Source of the DNA: Actinacidiphila fildesensis
Lineage (GTDB): Bacteria > Actinomycetota > Actinomycetes > Streptomycetales > Streptomycetaceae
Strand: one strand, 5' to 3'
Assembly (NCBI RefSeq): GCF_042652185.1
Contig: NZ_JBHSIX010000004.1
Length of the DNA stretch: 64,000 nucleotides
In this document: positions 24,474 to 32,317 of the stretch, one piece after another
How positions within the stretch are numbered: position 1 is the stretch's first letter
How the letters are laid out: each line of letters opens with the position of its first letter
Translations under genes and position numbers: made by a program
The notes under the pieces: model-generated
Database searches by the model: none
Told to the model about the DNA's origin: nothing
What the model saw: only the letters and a program-made list of their open reading frames with translations

Positions 24474-24932
24474 GTGCGCAGAGGTCTGGCCGCGACCACG
24501 GCTGTAGTGCTCGTCCTTGAGGCGTTCGTCATCGCGTTCATCCATGTGGTGCTCGGCCTCGCCGTGCGCAACCAGAACATGTCCGTCGCGGGACTCGACT
24601 CCGACGGCATGGCCATCGGCACCTGGGTCGGTGGTGCTCTGTTCGGGCTCTTCCTCATCGGCTGTGCCCTCATCCCGGCGCGGGTAGCGCTGCGTGGCCG
24701 CCCGCCCGGCCGGTTCGGGCAGATCCTGCTCATCGTGTGCGCGGTCGTTCACGGCCTGCTGGGTGCGCTGGTGGTCGGCCTCGTCGGCTGGGCCGCCTTC
24801 GTCTTCATGATGGTCGTCCTGGCGCTCCTTGTCGGCACTCTGCTGCTGTACCCCGACACCGAGGACAGCGCACCCGCCGCCGGGAGCAACGGCAACGAGG
24901 TCCCGCCGCCGACCGCCCCGGCCGCAGCCTAG
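24474..24932 (+). CDS. Four-helix integral membrane protein
   Basis: 152 residues from the GTG at 24474, preceded by AAGGGGGAAA; a TTG at 24453 would add seven residues. Four hydrophobic helices alternate with short loops: LAATTAVVLVLEAFVIAFIH, IGTWVGGALFGLFLIGCALI, ILLIVCAVVHGLLGALVVGL and FVFMMVVLALLVGTLLLY. A Pro/Ala-rich C-terminal tail follows. No catalytic motif is visible. Its place in the carboxylase neighbourhood is conserved in my memory of S. coelicolor, but its role is unknown. Confidence 0.7.
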   Translation: MRRGLAATTAVVLVLEAFVIAFIHVVLGLAVRNQNMSVAGLDSDGMAIGTWVGGALFGLFLIGCALIPARVALRGRPPGRFGQILLIVCAVVHGLLGALVVGLVGWAAFVFMMVVLALLVGTLLLYPDTEDSAPAAGSNGNEVPPPTAPAAA

Positions 24933-24966
24933 GACGTTACGGGCAGGGGCGGGCGGAAACCGGCGG

Positions 24967-25569
24967 CTACGCCGTCCAGAGGTCGGTGATCCGCACGTCC
25001 AGGTCGCCCAGCAGCCGCCGCAGCGTCGGCAGGGACAGGCCGATGACGTTGCCCGGGTCCCCGTCGATCCCGTCGACGAACGGGGCCGAGCGGCCGTCCA
25101 GGGTGAACGCGCCCGCGACGTACAGCGGCTCGCCGCTGGCGACGTAGGCGGCGATCTCGGCGTCGTCCGGCGAGCCGAAGCGCACCGTGGTCGACGCGGT
25201 CGCCGAGACCTGCTTGCCGTTCGCGGTGTCGATGACGCAGTGACCCGTCCGCAGTACGCCGGAGCGGCCGCGCATCGACACCCACCGGGCGGTCGCCTCC
25301 GCGGCGTCCGCCGGCTTGCCCAGCGCCTCGCCGTCCAGGTCCAGTACGGAGTCGCAGCCGATCACCAGCTCGCCGCCGGTCAGGCCGGCCGCTACCGCCG
25401 CGGCCTTCGCCTCGGCCAGCACCCGCGCCAGCTCCGCCGGGTTCGCGGCGGTCAGCGCGTCCTCGTCGACCCCGCTGACCACGACCCGGGGATCGAGTCC
25501 GGCCTGCCGCAGCAGGTTGAGCCGGGCGGGGGATGCAGAGGCCAGGACGAGAGGGCGACGGGTGCTCAT
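24967..25569 (-). CDS. maf: Maf-like nucleoside triphosphate pyrophosphatase
   Basis: 200 residues from the ATG at 25569. Maf/HAM1-like fold: LVLASASPARLNLLRQAGLD (the S-x-S-x-R substrate loop), VVSGVDED, the GGELVIGCDSVLDLDGEALGKP catalytic segment, and the C-terminal YVASGEPLYVAGAFTLDGRS and GDPGNVIGLSLPTL motifs. The family hydrolyses non-canonical or methylated NTPs to monophosphates (house-cleaning) and has been linked to septum formation. It lies downstream of mmpB on the same strand. Confidence 0.9.
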   Translation of the reverse strand: MSTRRPLVLASASPARLNLLRQAGLDPRVVVSGVDEDALTAANPAELARVLAEAKAAAVAAGLTGGELVIGCDSVLDLDGEALGKPADAAEATARWVSMRGRSGVLRTGHCVIDTANGKQVSATASTTVRFGSPDDAEIAAYVASGEPLYVAGAFTLDGRSAPFVDGIDGDPGNVIGLSLPTLRRLLGDLDVRITDLWTA

Positions 25570-25629
25570 CGGGCCATCGTAATTCGGGCCGCGGCCGCTG
25601 CGGTGCCGGGGCGGGACACTGCCGGACGG

Positions 25630-25767
25630 TCAGCTGTGCCAGCCGACCAGCAGCATCAGCAGGGGAATGGTCAGCGCGATCACGAGCATCGCGCGCCGCA
25701 GCATCGCCTGCACCTGCCGCATGTCCTCCGGCGGTTCGTCGCGCCGGTCGCGGTCCGACCACAACAT
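25630..25767 (-). CDS. mmpB: MmpB-like small membrane protein (45 aa)
   Basis: 45 codons from the ATG at 25767. The product starts MLWSDRDRRDEPPEDMRQVQ, followed by AMLRRAMLVIALTIPLLMLL and VGWHS. It has a charged N-terminal half and a single hydrophobic helix with a short exterior tail. Length, position next to maf and the acyl-CoA carboxylase genes, and the sequence match what I recall of the Streptomyces morphogenic membrane protein MmpB. The molecular function is unknown; the family has been connected to morphology. Confidence 0.75.
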   Translation of the reverse strand: MLWSDRDRRDEPPEDMRQVQAMLRRAMLVIALTIPLLMLLVGWHS

Positions 25768-25792
25768 GTCTTCCAGGTTGCGCCCGGGAAAA

Positions 25793-25828
25793 GGCCCGCG
25801 CCTGAGTACGGGTACTCAAGCGCGGGCC
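25793..25828. terminator. Long hairpin downstream of the pccB-accE operon
   Basis: GGCCCGCGC (25793-25801) pairs with GCGCGGGCC (25820-25828). After one mismatch, TGAGTAC pairs with GTACTCA. It is 53 bp after the accE stop (25882) and just upstream of mmpB on the same strand. Confidence 0.75.
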
Positions 25829-25881
25829 GGGAGATGACTATTTGTTCGGCTTGCTCCGCTGATGCGGCCGGGCCGGCTCGT

Positions 25882-26088
25882 TCAGCGCGGCCAGAAGGAC
25901 GTGCGCCACGCGCCGGGACCCGGGCCGGGGACAGGGCGGGGCACGTTGTGGGCCGGGTCGGCCCACTGCTCCGTCGGGTGCGGGCCGTCGGCGCTGCCCG
26001 ACGTCGCGGCGGCCCGCGCCTGGACCAGTGCCACGACGGCGGCCAGCTCCTCCGGGGTCGGATTTCCCCGCTCTACCTTGATCACCAC
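25882..26088 (-). CDS. accE: Acyl-CoA carboxylase epsilon subunit
   Basis: 68 residues from GTG 26088 (AGGAG 7 nt upstream), 11 bp after the pccB stop. The N-terminus VIKVERGNPTPEELAAVVAL is the conserved epsilon-subunit helix; the C-terminal part is Pro/Gly-rich, ending WRTSFWPR. In actinomycete acyl-CoA carboxylases this small subunit binds the beta hexamer and stimulates the alpha-beta complex. It is probably co-transcribed with pccB. Confidence 0.88.
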   Translation of the reverse strand: MVIKVERGNPTPEELAAVVALVQARAAATSGSADGPHPTEQWADPAHNVPRPVPGPGPGAWRTSFWPR

Positions 26089-26099
26089 GGGACGGCTCC

Positions 26100-27689
26100 T
26101 TACAGGGGGATGTTGCCGTGCTTCTTCGGCGGCAGGCTCTCGCGCTTGTTGCGCAGCGTCCGCAGCGCCTTGACGAGGTGCGAGCGGGTCTCGGACGGCA
26201 TGATCACCGCGTCGATGTAACCGCGCTCGGCGGCCACGTACGGGTTCAGCAGCGTGTCCTCGTAATCGGTGATCAGCTGCTGGCGCAGCTCCTCGACCGC
26301 CTCCGGCGTCTTCGCCTCGGCCAGCGTGCGGCGGTGCAGGATGTTCACCGCGCCCTGCGCGCCCATGACCGCGATCTGCGCGGTCGGCCACGCCAGGTTC
26401 AGGTCGGCGCCCAGGTGCTTGGAGCCCATCACGTCGTAGGCGCCGCCGTACGCCTTACGGGTGATGACGGTGATCAGCGGGACCGTCGCCTCCGCGTAGG
26501 CGTAGATCAGCTTGGCGCCGCGCCGGATGATGCCGTTCCACTCCTGGTCGGTGCCGGGCAGGAAGCCGGGTACGTCCACGAAGGTGATGACCGGGATGTT
26601 GAAACTGTCGCAGGTACGGACGAAGCGGGCGGCCTTTTCCGACGCGTCGATGTCCAGACAGCCCGCGAACTGCATCGGCTGGTTGGCGATGATGCCGACC
26701 GGCCGGCCCTCGATCCGGCCGAGGCCCGCGACGATGTTCGGCGCGAACAGCGCCTGCGTCTCCAGGAACTCGCCGTCGTCCAGCACGTGCTCGATGACCT
26801 TGTGCATGTCGTACGGCTGGTTCGCGGAGTCCGGGATCAGCGCGTCCAGCTCCAGGTCCTCGGCGCTGGTCGCCAGGTCCGCCTCGACCGGGTAGGCCGG
26901 GGCCTCCGCCAGGTTGTTGGACGGCAGGTACGACAGCAGCGCCTTCACGTACTCGATGGCGTCCTTCTCGTCACCCGCCATGTGGTGCGCGTTCCCGGAC
27001 GTCGTGTTGTGGGTGCGGGCGCCGCCCAGCTCCTCCATGGCGACGTCCTCGCCGGTCACGGTCTTGATGACGTCGGGTCCCGTGATGAACATGTGCGAGG
27101 TCTGGTCGACCATCACCACGAAGTCCGTGATGGCCGGCGAGTACACCGCGCCGCCCGCGCAGGGGCCCACGATCAGCGAGATCTGCGGGATCACACCGGA
27201 GGCGTGGGTGTTGCGGCGGAAGATCTCGCCGTACATGCCGAGCGAGGCCACACCCTCCTGGATGCGGGCGCCGCCGGAGTCGTTGATGCCGATGACCGGG
27301 CAGCCGGTCTTCATCGCCCAGTCCATGACCTTGACGATCTTCTCGCCGTAGACCTCGCCCAGGGCGCCGCCGAAGACGGTGAAGTCCTGGGAGAAGACCG
27401 CCACCGGGCGGCCCTCGACCGTGCCGTAGCCCGTGACGACGCCGTCGCCGTAGGGGCGGTTCTTCTCCAGGTCGAAGTTGGTCGACCGGTGCCGGGCGAG
27501 CTCGTCCAGCTCGACGAACGAGTCCTCGTCGAGGAGCAGTTCGATCCGCTCCCGGGCGGTCAGCTTGCCCTTGGCGTGTTGCTTCTCCACCGCGCGCGCG
27601 GAGCCGGCGTGCGTCGCCTCCTCCATACGGCGGCGCAGATCCGCGAGCTTGCCCGCGGTGGTGTGGATGTCGTGCTCCGGCTCGGCCAT
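26100..27689 (-). CDS. pccB: Acyl-CoA carboxylase beta subunit (carboxyltransferase)
   Basis: 529 residues from the ATG at 27689. Carboxyltransferase family of PccB/AccB: KLADLRRRMEEATHAGSARA, the N-lobe oxyanion loop GGARIQEGVASLGMYGEIF, the acyl-CoA pocket GPCAGGAVYSPAITDFVVMV, and the C-lobe ITFVDVPGFLPGTDQEWNGI followed by TRKAYGGAYDVMGSKHLGAD. In the acyl-specificity position the loop reads SPAITDFVVMV with Asp, which in characterised Streptomyces enzymes goes with acceptance of propionyl-CoA as well as acetyl-CoA. Operon with accE; divergent from birA across 147 bp. Confidence 0.93.
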   Translation of the reverse strand: MAEPEHDIHTTAGKLADLRRRMEEATHAGSARAVEKQHAKGKLTARERIELLLDEDSFVELDELARHRSTNFDLEKNRPYGDGVVTGYGTVEGRPVAVFSQDFTVFGGALGEVYGEKIVKVMDWAMKTGCPVIGINDSGGARIQEGVASLGMYGEIFRRNTHASGVIPQISLIVGPCAGGAVYSPAITDFVVMVDQTSHMFITGPDVIKTVTGEDVAMEELGGARTHNTTSGNAHHMAGDEKDAIEYVKALLSYLPSNNLAEAPAYPVEADLATSAEDLELDALIPDSANQPYDMHKVIEHVLDDGEFLETQALFAPNIVAGLGRIEGRPVGIIANQPMQFAGCLDIDASEKAARFVRTCDSFNIPVITFVDVPGFLPGTDQEWNGIIRRGAKLIYAYAEATVPLITVITRKAYGGAYDVMGSKHLGADLNLAWPTAQIAVMGAQGAVNILHRRTLAEAKTPEAVEELRQQLITDYEDTLLNPYVAAERGYIDAVIMPSETRSHLVKALRTLRNKRESLPPKKHGNIPL

Positions 27690-27836
27690 GGAGGCGGCTC
27701 TCCTGCTCTCGTGGGTCCTGTCGGGTCCTACTTGACTGGCGAGTAACGCTGTTTCGTAGCGTAACGGCGCGACTGGTTCCCGAGCAGTGCGGCGTTGGAC
27801 ACACTCCGCTCACAGGTCTTCTCCTAATCTGGGCGG

Positions 27837-28676
27837 ATGACGACTCCCAACCGCTGGTCCGACCTGGAGCGCCCCCCTCTCGGCGAAGCCGCGCTGCGCC
27901 GGGCGGTCATCGCGCCGGACAGCCCCTGGACGTCCCTCGACGTCGTCGAGGCCACCGGTTCCACCAACAGTGACCTCGCACAACGCGCCAACGCCGGTGC
28001 CCCCGAAGGCGCCGTACTCGTCGCGGAGGAGCAGACCGCGGGCCGCGGCCGGCTGGACCGCCAGTGGTCGGCGCCGCCCCGCTCCGGCCTGTTCCTCTCG
28101 GTGCTACTGCGGCCCGCCGACGTACCGGTGGAGCGCTGGGGCTGGCTGCCGCTGCTCGCCGGAGTCGCGACCGCCACGGCGCTGTCCCGGACCGCCGGCG
28201 TCGACACGGCACTCAAATGGCCCAACGACCTGCTGGTCACCATCGACGGCGAGGAGCGCAAGACCGGCGGCATCCTCGCCGAGCGCGCCGGCACCGACGC
28301 CGTGATCATCGGTATCGGGATCAACGTGTCGCTGCGCACCGACGAACTGCCCGTCCCCGCCGCGGGCTCCCTCGCCCTCGCCGGCGCCAAGGGCACCGAC
28401 CGCGACCCGCTGCTGCGTGCCGTGCTGCGCTCCCTCGCCGACTGGTACGGCGAGTGGCGGGCGGCCGGCGGCGACCCGGCCGCCTCCCGTCTCCAGCAGA
28501 CGTACGCGGCCGGCTGCGCCACGCTCGGCCGTGAGGTCCGCGCCGAGCTGCCCGGCGGGCGTGAGCTGGTCGGCACCGCGGTCGGCGTGGACGACGACGG
28601 CCGGCTGGTGCTCGCCACCGCGGACGGGGAGCAGGCGGTGGGCGCGGGGGACGTCGTCCACATCCGCCGCGCGTAG
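27837..28676 (+). CDS. birA: Biotin-[acetyl-CoA-carboxylase] ligase
   Basis: 279 residues from the ATG at 27837. Class I biotin ligase with no N-terminal repressor HTH. It has DVVEATGSTNSDLAQRANAG, the biotinyl-AMP loop EEQTAGRGRLDRQWSAPP, LKWPNDLLV, the KTGGILAE segment and the GIGINVSL motif, then a C-terminal SH3-like domain (LGREVRAELPGG ... VGVDDDGRLVLATADG). It activates biotin with ATP and attaches it to the BCCP Lys of AccA2. Divergent from pccB-accE, so enzyme and biotin loading sit side by side. Confidence 0.92.
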   Translation: MTTPNRWSDLERPPLGEAALRRAVIAPDSPWTSLDVVEATGSTNSDLAQRANAGAPEGAVLVAEEQTAGRGRLDRQWSAPPRSGLFLSVLLRPADVPVERWGWLPLLAGVATATALSRTAGVDTALKWPNDLLVTIDGEERKTGGILAERAGTDAVIIGIGINVSLRTDELPVPAAGSLALAGAKGTDRDPLLRAVLRSLADWYGEWRAAGGDPAASRLQQTYAAGCATLGREVRAELPGGRELVGTAVGVDDDGRLVLATADGEQAVGAGDVVHIRRA

Positions 28677-28889
28677 GACCGGGGCCGGGCGGTGGAGGCA
28701 GCCCGTCCGGATCCCGGTCCTCCCTTGCGGATCTCCCGTCCGCGGGGGCGCGGAGGAGACCCGTTGACGTAGGCACGGGCAGGTGACGTGAGCTACGGCA
28801 CACCTGCCGTATCGTTGAGGCGGCGTGTCGGCTTGATGATCGGAAGGGCTCGGACGGGCATTGCGCAGGGATCTGACAGGGGGCGGAGG

Positions 28890-30059
28890 GTGAGCGTGGA
28901 CGACGCGGACCTTCCCCCGTACGCGACGGATCCGGGCACCGGCCCGGACCCGGACGGCATCGACCCCGATCAGCCGGCCGATCCGGCCGGCTCCGCCGAC
29001 CCCGGGACGCCCGCCGATCCCGGTGCCGGCACGGATTCCACCGATCCCGCCGAGCATCCGCTCGCACTGCGCCTCGAACACCTCATCCTCGGCGCCGGCC
29101 GCCAGTACACGCCCTTCCAGGCGGCCCGCACCGCCGGCGTCTCCATGGATCTCGCCTCCCGCTTCTGGCGTGCCATGGGCTTCGCCGACATCGGCCAGGC
29201 GAAGGCCCTCACCGAGGCCGACGTGCTGGCGCTGCGCCGGCTCGCCGGGCTCGTCGAGGCCGGGCTGCTGAGCGAGTCGATGGCCATTCAGGTGGCCCGC
29301 TCCACCGGCCAGACCACCGCCCGCCTCGCCGACTGGCAGACCGACTCCTTCCTCGAAGGGCTCACCGAGCCGCCCGAGCCCGGCATGACGCGGGCCGAGG
29401 TCGCCTACCCGCTCGTCGAACTGCTCCTGCCCGAGCTGGAGGAGTTCCTCATCTACGTCTGGCGGCGCCAGCTGGCCGCCGCCACCAGCCGCGTCGTCCA
29501 GTCCGACGACGAGGAGGCCATCGACCGCCGGCTGGCCGTGGGCTTCGCCGACCTCGTCGGCTTCACCCGGCTCACCCGGCGGCTGGAGGAGGAGGAACTC
29601 GGCGAGCTCGTCGAGGCCTTCGAGACCACCTGCGCCGACCAGGTCGCCGCACACGGCGGGCGCCTGATCAAGACGCTCGGCGACGAGGTGCTGTACGTCG
29701 CCGACGACCCCGGCACCGCCGCCGAGATCGGGCTGCGGCTCATCGAGACGATGACCGGCGACGAGTCCATGCCCGCACTGCGCGTCGGGATGGCCTTCGG
29801 GACCGTGACCACCCGGATGGGCGATGTCTTCGGCACCACCGTGAACCTCGCGAGCCGGCTGACGTCGATAGCGCCACGGGACGCCGTCCTCGTCGACGGT
29901 GACTTCGCGCAGGCGCTCGGCGCGGCGGGCGACGCCCCCGTCTCCGAGGTCGACGCGTCCGAGGACGACAAGTACCGCTTCGCCCTGCAGCCGATGTGGC
30001 GCCGCCCGGTGCGTGGGCTCGGCGTCGTCGAGCCGTGGCTGCTGACACGCCGTAGCTGA
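28890..30059 (+). CDS. cya: Class III adenylate/guanylate cyclase
   Basis: 389 residues from the GTG at 28890; the frame is open from a GTG at 28788, but the 28788-28889 stretch looks like leader. After an acidic Pro/Asp/Gly tail, residues ~60-190 form an HTH-like regulatory domain (YTPFQAARTAGVSMDLASRF ... MGFADIGQAKALTEADVLALR) like the autoinhibitory part of mycobacterial Rv1264. The catalytic domain follows: GFADLVGFTRLTRRLEEEEL (metal Asp), LIKTLGDEVLYV, GMAFGTVTTRMGDVFGTTVN and LASRLTS. Soluble, with no membrane helix. Produces cAMP by family; in S. coelicolor the gene at this place is the adenylate cyclase needed for germination and development. Confidence 0.85.
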   Translation: MSVDDADLPPYATDPGTGPDPDGIDPDQPADPAGSADPGTPADPGAGTDSTDPAEHPLALRLEHLILGAGRQYTPFQAARTAGVSMDLASRFWRAMGFADIGQAKALTEADVLALRRLAGLVEAGLLSESMAIQVARSTGQTTARLADWQTDSFLEGLTEPPEPGMTRAEVAYPLVELLLPELEEFLIYVWRRQLAAATSRVVQSDDEEAIDRRLAVGFADLVGFTRLTRRLEEEELGELVEAFETTCADQVAAHGGRLIKTLGDEVLYVADDPGTAAEIGLRLIETMTGDESMPALRVGMAFGTVTTRMGDVFGTTVNLASRLTSIAPRDAVLVDGDFAQALGAAGDAPVSEVDASEDDKYRFALQPMWRRPVRGLGVVEPWLLTRRS

Positions 30060-30107
30060 CCCCACCTCCCCTGCCGCGCGGCGGGCGCGGCTGGCATGAT
30101 CCGGGGC

Positions 30108-30911
30108 ATGACGGAGTCTGAAGTGCGGTTCGGGGAATGGGTCGCGGTGCGGCGGCACGGCGCGCGCGTCGCGGAGTTGGTGCTGGATCGCCCCAAGGCG
30201 ATGAACGCCATCTCGACGGAGATGGCCGGGAACGTGGCGGCGGCCTGTGCCGCGCTCGCCGCCGACCGGACGGTCAGCGTCGTGGTGCTGACGTCCACGC
30301 ACGAGCGCGCGTTCTGCGTCGGCGCGGACCTGAAGGAGCGCAACTCCTTCACGGACGCCGACCTCGGCCGGCAGCGGCCGCACACCCGTGCCGCGTACAC
30401 CTCGGTGCTGGAACTTCCGATGCCGTCGATCGCCGCGGTGCACGGCTTCGCGCTCGGTGGCGGCTTCGAGCTGGCGCTGTCCTGCGACGTGATCGTGGCG
30501 GACGCCACCGCGGTGGTGGGGCTGCCGGAGGTCTCGGTGGGCGTGATCCCCGGCGGTGGCGGCACCCAGCTGCTGCCGCGCCGGGTGGGCGCGGCACGGG
30601 CCGCCGAGCTGATCTTCACGGCGCGGCGGGTGGCGGCGGAGGAGGCCCGTGAGCTGGGCCTCGTCGACGTCCTGGCCGCCGCGGGCGAGGACCGCGCGGA
30701 CGCGCTGGCGCTCGCGGAGCGCATGGCCGCGAACTCGCCGGTGGGCCTGCGGGCCGCGAAGCGGGCGCTGCGGCTCGGGCACGGACTGGATCTGCGGGCC
30801 GGTCTCGACGTCGAGGACGCGGCGTGGCGGACGGTGGCCTTCTCGGGGGACCGGGCCGAGGGCGTGGCGGCGTTCAACGAGAAGCGGACGCCGGACTGGC
30901 CCGGGGAGTGA
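30108..30911 (+). CDS. Enoyl-CoA hydratase/isomerase (crotonase) family
   Basis: 267 residues from the ATG at 30108; an ATG at 30096 adds four residues. Crotonase fold: LVLDRPKAMNAISTEM, AFCVGADLKERN (first oxyanion-hole segment), VHGFALGGGFELALSCDVIV (second), then LPEVSVGVIPGGGGTQLLPR carrying the catalytic-Glu region. The C-terminus has the MAANSPVGLRAAKRALRLG helix. It hydrates 2-enoyl-CoA or does a related CoA-ester reaction. It lies alone between the cyclase and the GGDEF gene. Confidence 0.88.
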   Translation: MTESEVRFGEWVAVRRHGARVAELVLDRPKAMNAISTEMAGNVAAACAALAADRTVSVVVLTSTHERAFCVGADLKERNSFTDADLGRQRPHTRAAYTSVLELPMPSIAAVHGFALGGGFELALSCDVIVADATAVVGLPEVSVGVIPGGGGTQLLPRRVGAARAAELIFTARRVAAEEARELGLVDVLAAAGEDRADALALAERMAANSPVGLRAAKRALRLGHGLDLRAGLDVEDAAWRTVAFSGDRAEGVAAFNEKRTPDWPGE

Positions 30912-31013
30912 CGCCGGCCCGGGTGGCGGCGGGCGGCTGACGGGGGAACAGTAAATTCGCCCAGGGAGTAGTCAAACAGCCCCAAGTGCGACATTTGTTC
31001 TTAATCTGGTGGG

Positions 31014-32168
31014 ATGGGTGACGGGACGGCCGATCGACGGCTGCGAGCGGTCGTGGAGTTGGCGCAGGCGATGGCGGCCGCCCAGGACCCGCGCGAGGCG
31101 GTGCGGGCGGCCGCCACCAGGGCGCGGCTGGCGATGGGCGGGTCCTTCGCGGCGCTGTCGTCGTGGGAACGGGGATCGGGCCAGCTCAAGGTGCTCGTCA
31201 ACGACGGCGACCTGGCGCCCGGCGAGGACCCGGAGCCGCGGGACGAGACCTATCCCGTGAACGACTTCCCGGAGATCGTCGAGTTCCTGCACGGGAAATG
31301 GGCCGGCGGCGGGGAACCGCACGCCTGGGTCGAGACGGCCGAGGAGGGCCCGCAGGGGCCGGGCGCGTACTGCCACCAGCGGGTCGCCGCCCTGCGACGG
31401 CGCGGGCGCGGCTGCTGCGTCGTGGCGCCGATCGTGCTGCACGGGCGCGCCTGGGGCGAGCTGTACGTGGCCCGGGGCGCGGGCGAGCCGGTCTTCGACC
31501 GGGCGGACGCGGACTTCGCGACGGTGCTGGCCGCCGTGATCGCGGCCGGGATCTCGCAGACCGAACGGCTCGCCGAGGTCCAGCGGCTGGCCTTCAGTGA
31601 CCCGCTGACCGGGCTCGGGAACCGGCGCGCCGTCGACGTCCGGCTGGACGAGGCGCTGGAGCTGCACCGGGTGTCGGGGACCGTGGTGAGCCTGGTGGTG
31701 TGCGATCTGAACGGTCTGAAGAAGGTGAACGACCGGCTCGGGCACGCGGTCGGGGACCAGCTGCTCGAACGTTTCGGCTCCGTCCTGTCGCTGTGCGGCG
31801 CGCTGCTGCCGGGCAGCCTGGCGGCCCGGCTCGGTGGCGACGAGTTCTGCCTCGTCGCGGTCGGCCAGAGCCCGGACGAGGTGGTGGGCGCGGCGGACGA
31901 GCTGTGCCGGCGGGCCACCGAGCTGGAGGTGGGCGAAGGCGTCGCGTGCGGGGTCGCCTCGACGGGCGACCCGATCGGGCCGGTACGGACCGCCCGGCGG
32001 CTCTTCCGCCTCGCCGACGCCGCCCAGTACCGGGCCAAGGCGCTGCGCTCGACCACTCCGGTCGTCGCGGGGCGCGGGGGCCCGGACGACCCCGTCGTAC
32101 GCCTCGCGGACCAGCCGCCCGCGCCCGAGGGCGAACGCCGGCGGATTCGCGGGCGCCACGGGTCCTGA
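31014..32168 (+). CDS. GAF-GGDEF diguanylate cyclase
   Basis: 384 residues from the ATG at 31014. Residues ~8-180 form a GAF-type sensor (AVRAAATRARLAMGGSFAAL ... GCCVVAPIVLHGRAWGELYV). Residues ~192-345 form a GGDEF domain: FSDPLTGLGNRRAVDVRL, LVVCDLNGLKKVNDRLGHAV and GGDEF at 274-278. The active motif is intact but no RxxD inhibitory site precedes it, so product inhibition may be absent. It would make c-di-GMP, the brake on Streptomyces development that acts through BldD and RsiG. The position fits the gene called cdgE in the genus, which I cannot confirm. Confidence 0.87.
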   Translation: MGDGTADRRLRAVVELAQAMAAAQDPREAVRAAATRARLAMGGSFAALSSWERGSGQLKVLVNDGDLAPGEDPEPRDETYPVNDFPEIVEFLHGKWAGGGEPHAWVETAEEGPQGPGAYCHQRVAALRRRGRGCCVVAPIVLHGRAWGELYVARGAGEPVFDRADADFATVLAAVIAAGISQTERLAEVQRLAFSDPLTGLGNRRAVDVRLDEALELHRVSGTVVSLVVCDLNGLKKVNDRLGHAVGDQLLERFGSVLSLCGALLPGSLAARLGGDEFCLVAVGQSPDEVVGAADELCRRATELEVGEGVACGVASTGDPIGPVRTARRLFRLADAAQYRAKALRSTTPVVAGRGGPDDPVVRLADQPPAPEGERRRIRGRHGS

Positions 32169-32317
32169 CGGGCGGGCCTGCCGGCGGGCCCGGTTGCCTT
32201 GCTGTGCCCGGCCCCGAGCGGTTGTCGGGTAGGGCCCGCGAAGATCACCGGGGCGGGCCATCGAAGATCGCCTGCGAAGGTAAGGAGTGACAGGCGGCGA
32301 TTCACTCTCTAGGGTGC

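Noticed and set aside
28104..30782. An 892-residue open frame on the minus strand.
   Set aside because: Antisense to birA, the cyclase and the enoyl-CoA hydratase, all of which have clear family motifs.
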